Positions 1-4,720 of a stretch of 7,127 nt of DNA are shown in pieces. Location of the stretch: NCBI GenBank assembly GCA_013698195.1, contig JACCVK010000063.1, positions 1 to 7,127 of the forward strand, written 5' to 3'. Position numbers and translations under genes: made by a program. Positions within the stretch are counted from its first letter, which is position 1, and the number at the start of each line of letters is the position of its first letter. The notes under the pieces were generated by a model. It made no database searches, was not told the origin of the DNA, and was given only the letters and a program-made list of their open reading frames with translations. Source of the stretch: Actinomycetota bacterium (GTDB lineage Bacteria; Actinomycetota; Thermoleophilia; Gaiellales; Gaiellaceae).

Positions 1-533
1 AGAGGAGGACGGTGCGCCTTCTCGGCCCGCTCGCGGCCGACCTGAGCGAGTGGCGCCTTGCCCGCGGCAGGCCGGACGACAGCGCGCTCGTCTTTCCGGG
101 CAGAGAAGGCGGTGTCTGGAACGACGATGCGTGGCGCTACTGTCGCCGCCGCGTGTTCGCGCGAGCCGTCCACGCGGCAGGGCTCGAAGGAGCCGTCCGC
201 CCGTACGACCTCCGGCACTCGTTCGTCTCGCTACTCCTCGCGGAAGGGGCCACGGTCGTCGAGGTCGCCCGTCAAGCCGGTCACTCACCGGCGATGACGC
301 TCTCGACGTACGCGCATCTGTTCGAGGAACTCGAAGGCGCCGAGCGTCGCTCGGCGGAGGACGAGATCAGGCGCGCGAGGGAGGTCGTGCGAACCTCGCG
401 TACCCGTTTTGTACCCGCGAGCACCACCACCCCACCCGGTGTCGCATCGAAAACACCTGCAAATCCCCTAAAGCCGACGCGCGGACTCGAACCGCGGACC
501 CCTTCATTACGAGTGAAGTGCTCTACCAGCTGA
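1..533 (+). CDS. Tyrosine-recombinase/phage-type integrase, C-terminal part (5' end outside window)
   Basis: This is the catalytic C-terminal portion of a site-specific tyrosine recombinase, which cuts and rejoins DNA at att sites to integrate or excise a mobile element. The reading frame is open to the left edge (first full codon at 3), so the GTG at 12 is internal, not the start. Visible motifs are the box II segment YDLRHSF (catalytic Arg codon 213-215; Tyr replaces the first His of the HxxR motif), then GHSPAMTLSTY with a conserved His at 282-284 and the nucleophilic Tyr at 309-311. The N-terminal SAM-like and core-binding domains and the first catalytic Arg lie outside the window. A basic, low-complexity tail follows, and the last 20 codons (471-530) run through the antisense strand of the tRNA-Thr gene, ending at a TGA inside it. 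The integrase therefore overlaps its probable attachment site, as in pSAM2-like actinobacterial elements. The family is secure; the exact element type is unknown. Confidence 0.93.
   Translation, partial: RRTVRLLGPLAADLSEWRLARGRPDDSALVFPGREGGVWNDDAWRYCRRRVFARAVHAAGLEGAVRPYDLRHSFVSLLLAEGATVVEVARQAGHSPAMTLSTYAHLFEELEGAERRSAEDEIRRAREVVRTSRTRFVPASTTTPPGVASKTPANPLKPTRGLEPRTPSLRVKCSTS
400..417 (+). repeat. 7-bp direct repeat GTACCCG with TTTT spacer
   Basis: GTACCCG occurs at 400-406 and 411-417, separated by TTTT, so the copies are 11 bp apart, about one helical turn. They lie in the end of the integrase gene about 55 bp from the tRNA 3' end, a distance where arm-type integrase or excisionase sites are often found. 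The repeat itself is directly visible; a binding role is conjecture, and a 7-mer pair can occur by chance. Confidence 0.3.
472..511. other. Probable attachment-site region (att) in the 3' half of tRNA-Thr
   Basis: Integrases encoded beside a tRNA gene commonly recombine at its 3' half, from the anticodon loop to the 3' end. Here the integrase 3' end lies against the tRNA 3' end and overlaps it, which puts the element to the left and the host flank to the right. The core limits cannot be fixed without the second att copy, which would be at the far end of the element outside the window. The stated limits are only the tRNA T arm to anticodon-stem side, an inference. Confidence 0.5.
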
Positions 534-544
534 GCTACGTCGGC
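472..544 (-). tRNA. tRNA-Thr (anticodon CGU)
   Basis: A full cloverleaf reads on the minus strand. The acceptor stem GCCGACG pairs with CGTCGGC. The D stem is GCTC/GAGC with loop AGCTGGTA. The anticodon stem is CTTCA/TGAAG around the 7-nt loop CTCGTAA, giving anticodon CGT, which decodes ACG (Thr). The variable loop is 5 nt, and the T stem CGCGG/CCGCG encloses TTCGAGT. The discriminator base is U and no CCA is encoded; the next bases are TTA. All stems are perfect, so the gene should be functional. It lies downstream of tmk-holB in the same direction. Its 3' end faces the convergent integrase gene, so the 3' half was probably regenerated by element insertion. Confidence 0.97.
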
Positions 545-554
545 GAAGGCTGAC

Positions 555-560
555 AGGGTA
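555..560 (-). promoter_or_regulatory. Candidate -10 box for tRNA-Thr
   Basis: TACCCT on the minus strand fits TANNNT and would place the transcription start about 4 nt before the mature tRNA 5' end. No convincing -35 hexamer is seen 16-18 nt further upstream. The tRNA could also be transcribed by readthrough from holB. Confidence 0.3.
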
Positions 561-584
561 CAACGGAGGCCGCCACAAGAGGCG

Positions 585-613
585 CGCGGCGCTCGCCGCG
601 TGGCACCCACGCG
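585..613 (-). terminator. Two overlapping GC-rich hairpins after holB (candidate terminator or processing structure)
   Basis: Between the holB stop and the tRNA lie two perfect 7-bp stems: 597-603 with 607-613 (3-nt loop CAC) and 585-591 with 594-600 (nominal 2-nt loop, so the closing pairs would open). They share bases 597-600, so only one can form fully at a time. There is no following T-run on either strand, so an intrinsic terminator is not certain. A weak non-canonical terminator or an mRNA 3'-end structure before the tRNA is equally possible. Confidence 0.35.
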
Positions 614-635
614 CCAGGAAGCGCTGCCGCCCGCG

Positions 636-1724
636 TTATGACGTTCCGAGAGCAGTCGGCATGCGGATCGCACGGACGACGCGGACGAAGAGCGCCTCGA
701 ACGCAAGCGACGGATTGAGGTTGAACTCTTCGAGCCCGCGCCAGAGCTCTCGCACCGCCTCAGCCGCCGCCAGGGACCCGTCTTCAAGCTCGAGCTGGAC
801 GTCCGCGCGCAGCTCCTCGAGTCGATCGGCGTGCACGGCGGCAGTCTCGGCGCCCGCGGCCACAACCATGAGATCGCGGTACCAGGCCTCCAACCCTTCG
901 AGCGAGGCGAGCAACTCGTCACGTTCGGCTCCGCGGCCTGCCCGCCGGATGCGCTGGTCGGCCTCGCGCTCGGGAATCCCGAGGGGGTCGATCGTCTCCC
1001 GCTCGCGCACCCTCGTCTCGTCCGCGCGCTCAGCGGCGAAGCCGAGAACCGCCTCGGCCGCGCTTGCCGGCTCGAAGTCCGGGTCGAGATATGCCGCGCG
1101 GGCGATCTCGACGAGCGCCTCCCGGCGGCTTGCGGAGGCCGGATCGAGGAGGCGCCGTGCGCGGTCGAGTCGTCCCGAAGCGGCACGAGCGAGAGCTCGC
1201 ACCTCAGCTTCGGAGCGCTCAGGATCCCTGGCCGCGATCCAGTCGCGCACGGCTCGCTCGGAGAGCCGCCTGAACGGCACGAGCTGACAACGCGAGAGGA
1301 TCGTCGGAGGTAGCGGGCCGAGCTCGCTCGCGACGAGGATGATCACGGCGTACGACGGAGGCTCCTCCAGATCTTTGAGGAGCGCATCGGCGGCATCCTC
1401 GTTCATGCGATCGGCGTCCAGAACGAGATAGACACGACGGTCGGCCTCGAACGGGCGCATGTGCAGGTCGTGCCGCAGCGCACGCACGTCGTCGATGCGG
1501 ATCATCTCGCCGAGTGGCTCGAGGACGTACAGGTCTGGATGCGTGCGGGTAGTCACGCGTCGTTCGTCGCCCAGGAGCGCCCCCGCGAACGCATATGCCG
1601 CCGTGCGCTTACCCACGCCGGGTGGGCCGTGCAGAAGGATCGCGTGTGCAGGACCTTCGGCAAGCGCGGCCTCGAGCAGGCGGCTCGCCTCCGGTTGCTC
1701 CGCGAGCTCAGCGAAGCGCTGCAT
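636..1724 (-). CDS. holB: DNA polymerase III subunit delta' (clamp-loader ATPase-fold subunit)
   Basis: HolB is the delta' subunit of the clamp loader, which with delta and tau/gamma opens the beta sliding clamp and loads it on primed DNA. The 362-residue protein shows an AAA+ fold: P-loop GPPGVGKRT at 33-41, a Walker B-like segment VYLVLDADRM at 98-107, LLKDLEEPP at 115-123, and the SRC motif (LSRCQ, 143-147) that supplies the arginine-finger region. The C-terminal half is helical and poorly conserved, as expected for the collar domain. Length is slightly above the E. coli protein. The only cysteine is C146; the four-cysteine zinc module usually found after the P-loop helix is missing, with only a short GDERRVTTRTHPD linker there. 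The ATG start has a good Shine-Dalgarno GGAG 7 nt upstream, inside tmk, and the gene overlaps tmk by 17 bp, so the two are probably co-expressed. A tau/gamma DnaX protein is unlikely given the length, the missing zinc site and the tmk neighbour. Confidence 0.92.
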   Translation of the reverse strand: MQRFAELAEQPEASRLLEAALAEGPAHAILLHGPPGVGKRTAAYAFAGALLGDERRVTTRTHPDLYVLEPLGEMIRIDDVRALRHDLHMRPFEADRRVYLVLDADRMNEDAADALLKDLEEPPSYAVIILVASELGPLPPTILSRCQLVPFRRLSERAVRDWIAARDPERSEAEVRALARAASGRLDRARRLLDPASASRREALVEIARAAYLDPDFEPASAAEAVLGFAAERADETRVRERETIDPLGIPEREADQRIRRAGRGAERDELLASLEGLEAWYRDLMVVAAGAETAAVHADRLEELRADVQLELEDGSLAAAEAVRELWRGLEEFNLNPSLAFEALFVRVVRAIRMPTALGTS

Positions 1725-2295
1725 AAACCTGCTCCGACAGCTCGTCGGCAGGTCGGGTCGCGTCGAGCTCCACGATGCGCTCGGGGAACCGCTCTGCGAG
1801 CTCGCGATAGCCGTCTTTTACCCGCGCGTGGAAGACATCGCTCTCGCTTTCCAGCCGGTCGTGCTCACGGGCGACCCGCTCCGATGCCGCGGCCGGATCC
1901 AGCACGAGAAGAAACGTGCGATCCGGCAGCAGGCCTTCCACGGCGGTCAGGTTGAGCTCGAGCACTCGCTCGAAACCCAGGCCGCGAGCGACGCCCTGAT
2001 ACGCGACGGACGAGTCCACGTAGCGGTCGCAGATGACCGACGCTCCGCCGGCGAGCGCGGGCTTGATCACCTCCTGCACCAGCTGCGCCCGCGAGGCCGC
2101 GTACAGCAGCGCCTCCGCCCAGGGCGCGACATGACCGCCGTGGAGGACGAGCGTGCGGACTTGCTCACCGAGCTCCGTACCTCCCGGCTCGCGGGTCGCG
2201 ACGACCTGCTCGGCGTCCGCCTCGAGCCGCGCGCGCAGGAGCTCCACCTGAGTGCTCTTCCCCGAGCCGTCGAGGCCCTCGAAGGTGACGAACAT
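1708..2295 (-). CDS. tmk: Thymidylate kinase (dTMP kinase)
   Basis: Thymidylate kinase phosphorylates dTMP to dTDP with ATP, an essential cytosolic step of dTTP synthesis. The 195-residue protein has the usual family length. It starts MFVTFEGLDGSGKST, with P-loop residues 7-15 (Lys13, Ser14). The dTMP-binding motif REPGGTELGE is at 35-44, DRY at 90-92, and SSVAYQG at 95-101. The LID region around 140-152 carries several Arg residues (SERVAREHDRLE), as in the bacterial class where the LID supplies the basic catalytic residues. The ATG at 2295 directly precedes the first beta strand. It is the first gene of a tmk-holB operon, an order also found in other bacteria, and it diverges from the epimerase gene. 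A TAGGAT hexamer upstream may be the -10 box; its internal AGGA could instead act as a Shine-Dalgarno. Confidence 0.97.
   Translation of the reverse strand: MFVTFEGLDGSGKSTQVELLRARLEADAEQVVATREPGGTELGEQVRTLVLHGGHVAPWAEALLYAASRAQLVQEVIKPALAGGASVICDRYVDSSVAYQGVARGLGFERVLELNLTAVEGLLPDRTFLLVLDPAAASERVAREHDRLESESDVFHARVKDGYRELAERFPERIVELDATRPADELSEQVYAALR
1732..1735 (-). promoter_or_regulatory. Shine-Dalgarno of holB
   Basis: GGAG on the minus strand lies 7 nt before the holB ATG and within the last codons of tmk. It fixes the ATG at 1724 as the start. It also contrasts with the first genes of the neighbouring transcripts, which have no such purine run at this ideal spacing. Confidence 0.7.
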
Positions 2296-2304
2296 CGGTC
2301 GCCA

Positions 2305-2310
2305 ATCCTA
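2305..2310 (-). promoter_or_regulatory. Candidate -10 box (TAGGAT) of tmk-holB
   Basis: TAGGAT on the minus strand matches TANNNT and ends 9 nt before the tmk ATG. Transcription starting 7 nt after its last T would leave a 5' leader of about 3 nt. No clear TTGAC-like -35 is visible. The internal AGGA, 10 nt from the ATG, is an alternative reading as a ribosome-binding site, so this site is ambiguous on its own. Confidence 0.45.
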
Positions 2311-2387
2311 TGGCGGGCGAGAGAGCGGCGAGGCAGCTGCGCCAATCGATCCACACAGAGAGACCCGCCGGCGCGGCCCGCCCACCG

Positions 2388-2393
2388 TAGGAT
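2388..2393 (+). promoter_or_regulatory. Candidate -10 box (TAGGAT) of the epimerase gene
   Basis: The same hexamer as before tmk, on the other strand, ends 8 nt before the GTG start at 2402, predicting a 5' leader of about 2 nt. As at tmk, AGGA within it (9 nt from GTG) could instead be a weak Shine-Dalgarno. The 106-bp divergent region between the two genes holds both boxes, and also the 8-mer CGCCAATC at 2300-2307 and 2340-2347, which may be chance. Confidence 0.45.
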
Positions 2394-2401
2394 GCGGCGC
2401 T

Positions 2402-3319
2402 GTGCGGGCGCTGGTCACCGGAGGCGCGGGGTTCATCGGATCACACGTCGTGGACGCCCTTCTCGCCCGCGGTGACGACGTCACCGTCCTCGACTCGCTC
2501 GCGATCGGGACACGGGAGAACGTCAAGTCCGCCGCAGACCTGCTCGTTCGAGACATCCGAGAACCTCTCGACGACGTATTCGCCGAGATCGAGCCCGAAG
2601 CGATCTTCCATCTCGCCGCGCAGGCCGATGTGCGCGTCTCCGTCGAGCGCCCGGTCGAGGATGCAGAGACGAACGTGGTCGGGACGATCCGCGTGCTCGA
2701 CGCCGCTCGCCGCCACGGCTCGGGTCAAGTCGTCTTCAGCTCCACCGGGGGGGCGATCTACGGCGAATGCGACGCCCCCGCGAAAGAGACGGACGCGGTC
2801 GCGCCGCTCTCCCCGTACGGAGCCGCGAAGCTTGCGGGCGAGGAGTACCTCCGCATGTTCAACCGTCTGTACGACCTGAACCACGTGTCGCTTCGGTACG
2901 GCAACGTGTACGGCCCGCGCCAGGACCCGCATGGAGAGGCCGGCGTTGTCGCGATCTTTCTCGGAGCTGCAAACGGCAACGAACAGCCCCGCATCTACGG
3001 TGACGGCAACCAGACGCGGGATTACGTGTACGTGGGCGACGTTGCCCGCGCCACTCTGGGCGCGCTCGGCCACGAGGGCGGCGTGTTCAACGTCGGGACG
3101 GGCCGCGAGACGTCCGTGACCTACCTGTGGGATCGCTGCCGGCAGGTCTCCGGATCCGAGCTCGACGCCGTCCCAGCTCCCGCCCGTCCGGGCGAGCTCG
3201 GACGCAGCGTGCTCGACCCCGCGCGTGCCGCCCGCGAGCTCGGCTTCCAGGCGATCGTCGAGCTCGACGAGGGGCTGCGCGCGACCTGGGACTGGATCCG
3301 CGCGAACCGGAAGGAGTAG
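2402..3319 (+). CDS. NAD-dependent epimerase/dehydratase, UDP-glucose 4-epimerase-like (extended SDR)
   Basis: This is an extended short-chain dehydrogenase that interconverts or modifies nucleotide sugars in the cytosol, feeding surface-polysaccharide synthesis. The 305-residue protein starts directly with the Rossmann motif TGGAGFIGSH (6-15). Asp31 should bind the NAD ribose. HLAAQ at 70-74 and NVVGT at 91-95 follow, then SSTGGAIYGE at 113-122 with the catalytic Ser/Thr, and YGAAK with catalytic Tyr139 and Lys143. RYGNVYGPRQDP and the later RDYVYVGDVA are typical of GalE/sugar-epimerase enzymes. The GTG at 2402 is chosen because the fold begins there; an upstream in-frame extension to 2252 would overlap tmk and adds no domain. 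Exact substrate (UDP-glucose, UDP-GlcNAc, or a dTDP sugar) cannot be told from sequence alone. It is followed after 27 bp by a LytR_C membrane protein, which fits an envelope role. Confidence 0.92.
   Translation: MRALVTGGAGFIGSHVVDALLARGDDVTVLDSLAIGTRENVKSAADLLVRDIREPLDDVFAEIEPEAIFHLAAQADVRVSVERPVEDAETNVVGTIRVLDAARRHGSGQVVFSSTGGAIYGECDAPAKETDAVAPLSPYGAAKLAGEEYLRMFNRLYDLNHVSLRYGNVYGPRQDPHGEAGVVAIFLGAANGNEQPRIYGDGNQTRDYVYVGDVARATLGALGHEGGVFNVGTGRETSVTYLWDRCRQVSGSELDAVPAPARPGELGRSVLDPARAARELGFQAIVELDEGLRATWDWIRANRKE
3309..3316 (+). promoter_or_regulatory. Distant Shine-Dalgarno (GGAAGGAG) for the LytR_C gene
   Basis: This is the strongest anti-16S match near the gene junction, yet it lies 30 nt before the only usable start, GTG at 3347, and within the last epimerase codons. 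No other ATG, GTG or TTG occurs at 5-12 nt from it. The hairpin at 3328-3346 would shorten the gap to 11 nt (3317-3327). It may also simply encode Arg-Lys-Glu. Confidence 0.4.
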
Positions 3320-3327
3320 CGCGGCAG

Positions 3328-3346
3328 CGGGCGAATCGATCGCCCG
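3328..3346 (+). promoter_or_regulatory. Perfect hairpin abutting the LytR_C start codon
   Basis: CGGGCGA (3328-3334) pairs perfectly with TCGCCCG (3340-3346) around a 5-nt ATCGA loop. The stem ends at the base immediately before the GTG. It could bridge the distant Shine-Dalgarno to the start, or instead hinder initiation. The stem and loop are read directly from the sequence; the role is inferred. Confidence 0.5.
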
Positions 3347-3871
3347 GTGGATCATCCGCTCCCCGCTCCTCCCGACGCTCTCATCCGTCCCTGGCGCACG
3401 GCCGCGGTCGTTGCCGCCGCGGTCGCGAGCATCGAGCTCGTGATCCTGCTCGCCATCGGCGGCGGCGCTCTCGTCAACCTGGTGTCGGATCGAGTGGAGC
3501 GAGCAGCCGTAAAGCGTGCGCTCACCACCCCCTCGCCCGAGCAGAAGAGCAGCGTCACTCGGCGGCCGACAGAGGTCGTGGCCAAGCTCCCGCGCACGAA
3601 GGTCCGGGTGCTCGTGCTCAACGGCAACGGACAACAAGGCGCAGCGGCGGTCGCAGCCGGCCGAGTCGAGCAGCGCGGCTACAGCATCGGCGGTGTCGCG
3701 AACGCCCCCCGCAGCAATTTCTCCCGCAGCATCGTCATGTACCGGCCCGGCTTCGTGGCCGAAGGCCGGCGGCTCGGACGCGATCTGGGCGTGAGGCAGG
3801 TCACGCCGCTCGACGGGATGCGCGCGCGCCAGCTCGAGGGCGCACACGTCGTGTACATCCTCGGCGCCTGA
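3347..3871 (+). CDS. Membrane-anchored protein with a stand-alone LytR C-terminal domain
   Basis: The 174-residue protein has a short proline-containing N-terminus, one hydrophobic segment at about 18-46 (VVAAAVASIELVILLAIGGG), a charged linker at 48-84, and a C-terminal domain at about 85-173. This last has the LytR_C pattern: VRVLVLNGNGQQGAA, a GYSIGGVANA strand, IVMYRPGF, a Gly-Arg-rich helix, VTPLD, and the closing HVVYILG. A single signal anchor with the domain outside the cell is likely. In LytR-CpsA-Psr enzymes this domain follows the catalytic LCP domain, which is absent here; stand-alone versions such as mycobacterial VirR and Cei are linked to envelope integrity. A role in cell-wall or surface-glycan attachment is inferred. 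GTG is the first start codon after the epimerase stop, which is in the same frame. The gene is probably co-transcribed with the epimerase and converges on the methyltransferase with 7 bp between stops. Confidence 0.85.
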   Translation: MDHPLPAPPDALIRPWRTAAVVAAAVASIELVILLAIGGGALVNLVSDRVERAAVKRALTTPSPEQKSSVTRRPTEVVAKLPRTKVRVLVLNGNGQQGAAAVAAGRVEQRGYSIGGVANAPRSNFSRSIVMYRPGFVAEGRRLGRDLGVRQVTPLDGMRARQLEGAHVVYILGA

Positions 3872-3878
3872 GCGCTCT

Positions 3879-4646
3879 CTACTGCTTGAGGCCTCGGAGG
3901 TGGAGGAACAGCGGTAGCCGCTGCCAGCGGCGACTGTGAGGTCTCGTGATCGCATGTTCCGGCAGTGCCGGCTCGCGTAGTCGCTCGATGACCAGCCCAG
4001 CATCGGCGATCGCTTCGCAGTACGCCTGGAGCGGCCGGTGGCCGCTGACGAAGTCGATCTCGAGACCGTCCCGCACGACGTTGTCGGCGTGGTACGACGG
4101 GTCGAGATACGAGTCGCTGACGACGAAAGAGCTCTCGGCTGTGTTTCCCTCGAAGCGGCCGGCCGAGTTGAGCGGATGGACGATCGCGATGCACAGCCTC
4201 CCTCCGGAAACGAGAACGCGACCCGCCTCGCGGATGGCGCGCTCGTAGTCGTCCATGTCCTGAAGCGACATGAAGGCGACCACGAGATCGAACTCGCCAT
4301 CCCCGAACGGCAGCGCTGCCGCGTCTGCGAGATGCGTCTCGATCCCGGGGTCCGCGGCCCGCGCTGCTGCCAGCATCGTCGGCGATCGGTCGACCGCGAC
4401 CACATGATGGCCCAGCTCGCTCAGATCACGCGAGAGACGCCCCTCGCCGCAACCGAGATCGAGCGTTCGACGTCCCGGCGGCGGAACCAGCCCGAGGAAC
4501 AGATCGCGATGAAACTGCCAGTAGCTGTCGTGTCCGGGCTTCCGCGCCCAGGCGATGAATGCCGCGGCGTTGGCTTCCCACGCCGCACCGAGATCCGCGG
4601 TATCGAGTCGGGTGCGGATGAGCGGTCTGTCGGGAGGCTTCGTCAC
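3879..4646 (-). CDS. Class I SAM-dependent methyltransferase (substrate unknown)
   Basis: This is a cytosolic Rossmann-fold methyltransferase using S-adenosylmethionine. From the chosen GTG start it has 255 residues. The SAM-binding motif I TLDLGCGEGRLSRDL is at about 61-75, the acidic residue ending strand 2 is in VVAVDRSP at about 82-89, motif II-like ADAAALPF at 107-114, and FDLVVAFMSLQDMDD around 120-133. The C-terminal half (IVHPLNSAG, a FEGNTAES segment, then a YLDPSYHADN region) resembles the Methyltransf_11/UbiE-like group but shows no diagnostic substrate motif. An ATG at 4667 would add 7 residues. I prefer GTG 4646 because a TANNNT box lies 7 nt upstream of it and because MTKPPDRP-like starts just before the first helix look natural; the ATG has no ribosome-binding site either. 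The gene diverges from the Nudix gene. Function beyond methyl transfer is not recognised. Confidence 0.88.
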   Translation of the reverse strand: MTKPPDRPLIRTRLDTADLGAAWEANAAAFIAWARKPGHDSYWQFHRDLFLGLVPPPGRRTLDLGCGEGRLSRDLSELGHHVVAVDRSPTMLAAARAADPGIETHLADAAALPFGDGEFDLVVAFMSLQDMDDYERAIREAGRVLVSGGRLCIAIVHPLNSAGRFEGNTAESSFVVSDSYLDPSYHADNVVRDGLEIDFVSGHRPLQAYCEAIADAGLVIERLREPALPEHAITRPHSRRWQRLPLFLHLRGLKQ

Positions 4647-4653
4647 CGCGCTG

Positions 4654-4659
4654 AGAGTA
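4654..4659 (-). promoter_or_regulatory. Candidate -10 box (TACTCT) of the methyltransferase gene
   Basis: TACTCT on the minus strand ends 7 nt before GTG 4646, giving a predicted leader of about 1 nt. It contains no Shine-Dalgarno-like purines, so the promoter reading has no rival here. If the ATG at 4667 were the true start, this box would lie inside the gene. Confidence 0.45.
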
Positions 4660-4706
4660 GGACACATTCACGCCCGACAGGCTTCGTGGCCATCCCGGCC
4701 CGGCGC

Positions 4707-4712
4707 TAGTTT
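4707..4712 (+). promoter_or_regulatory. Candidate -10 box (TAGTTT) of the Nudix gene
   Basis: TAGTTT ends 8 nt before the GTG at 4721, predicting a leader of about 2 nt. No Shine-Dalgarno sequence precedes that GTG. The TTG at 4712 overlaps the last base of the box, which argues against TTG as start codon. A -35 element is not evident. Confidence 0.5.
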
Positions 4713-4720
4713 TGCCGGCT

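Noticed and set aside
12..14. GTG as the true start of the integrase
   Set aside because: The frame continues to the left edge with integrase-like residues (Arg-Arg-Thr), and the protein would lack its first catalytic Arg and DNA-binding domains. It is a partial gene, not a truncated one.
556..561. GGGTAC as a third integrase arm site
   Set aside because: It is on the host side of the tRNA and better explained as part of the candidate tRNA -10 box or as chance.
281..1186. A 301-codon minus-strand frame covering the tRNA and parts of integrase and holB
   Set aside because: It runs through an intact tRNA, opposite the integrase and out of frame with holB, and its composition is low-complexity Arg/Ser.
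2252..2401. Upstream extension of the epimerase to an earlier in-frame start
   Set aside because: It would overlap tmk by 44 bp and add 50 residues before a Rossmann fold that normally begins at the N-terminus; it also reads through the likely promoter.
1459..2475. A 338-codon plus-strand frame opposite tmk and holB
   Set aside because: Both genes on the other strand have complete family motifs; this translation has none.
2441..4405. A 654-codon open frame on the minus strand spanning the epimerase, LytR_C and methyltransferase genes
   Set aside because: It is antisense or out of frame to three well-supported genes and its translation is Arg/Ser-rich without domains. Long spurious frames are normal at this G+C content.
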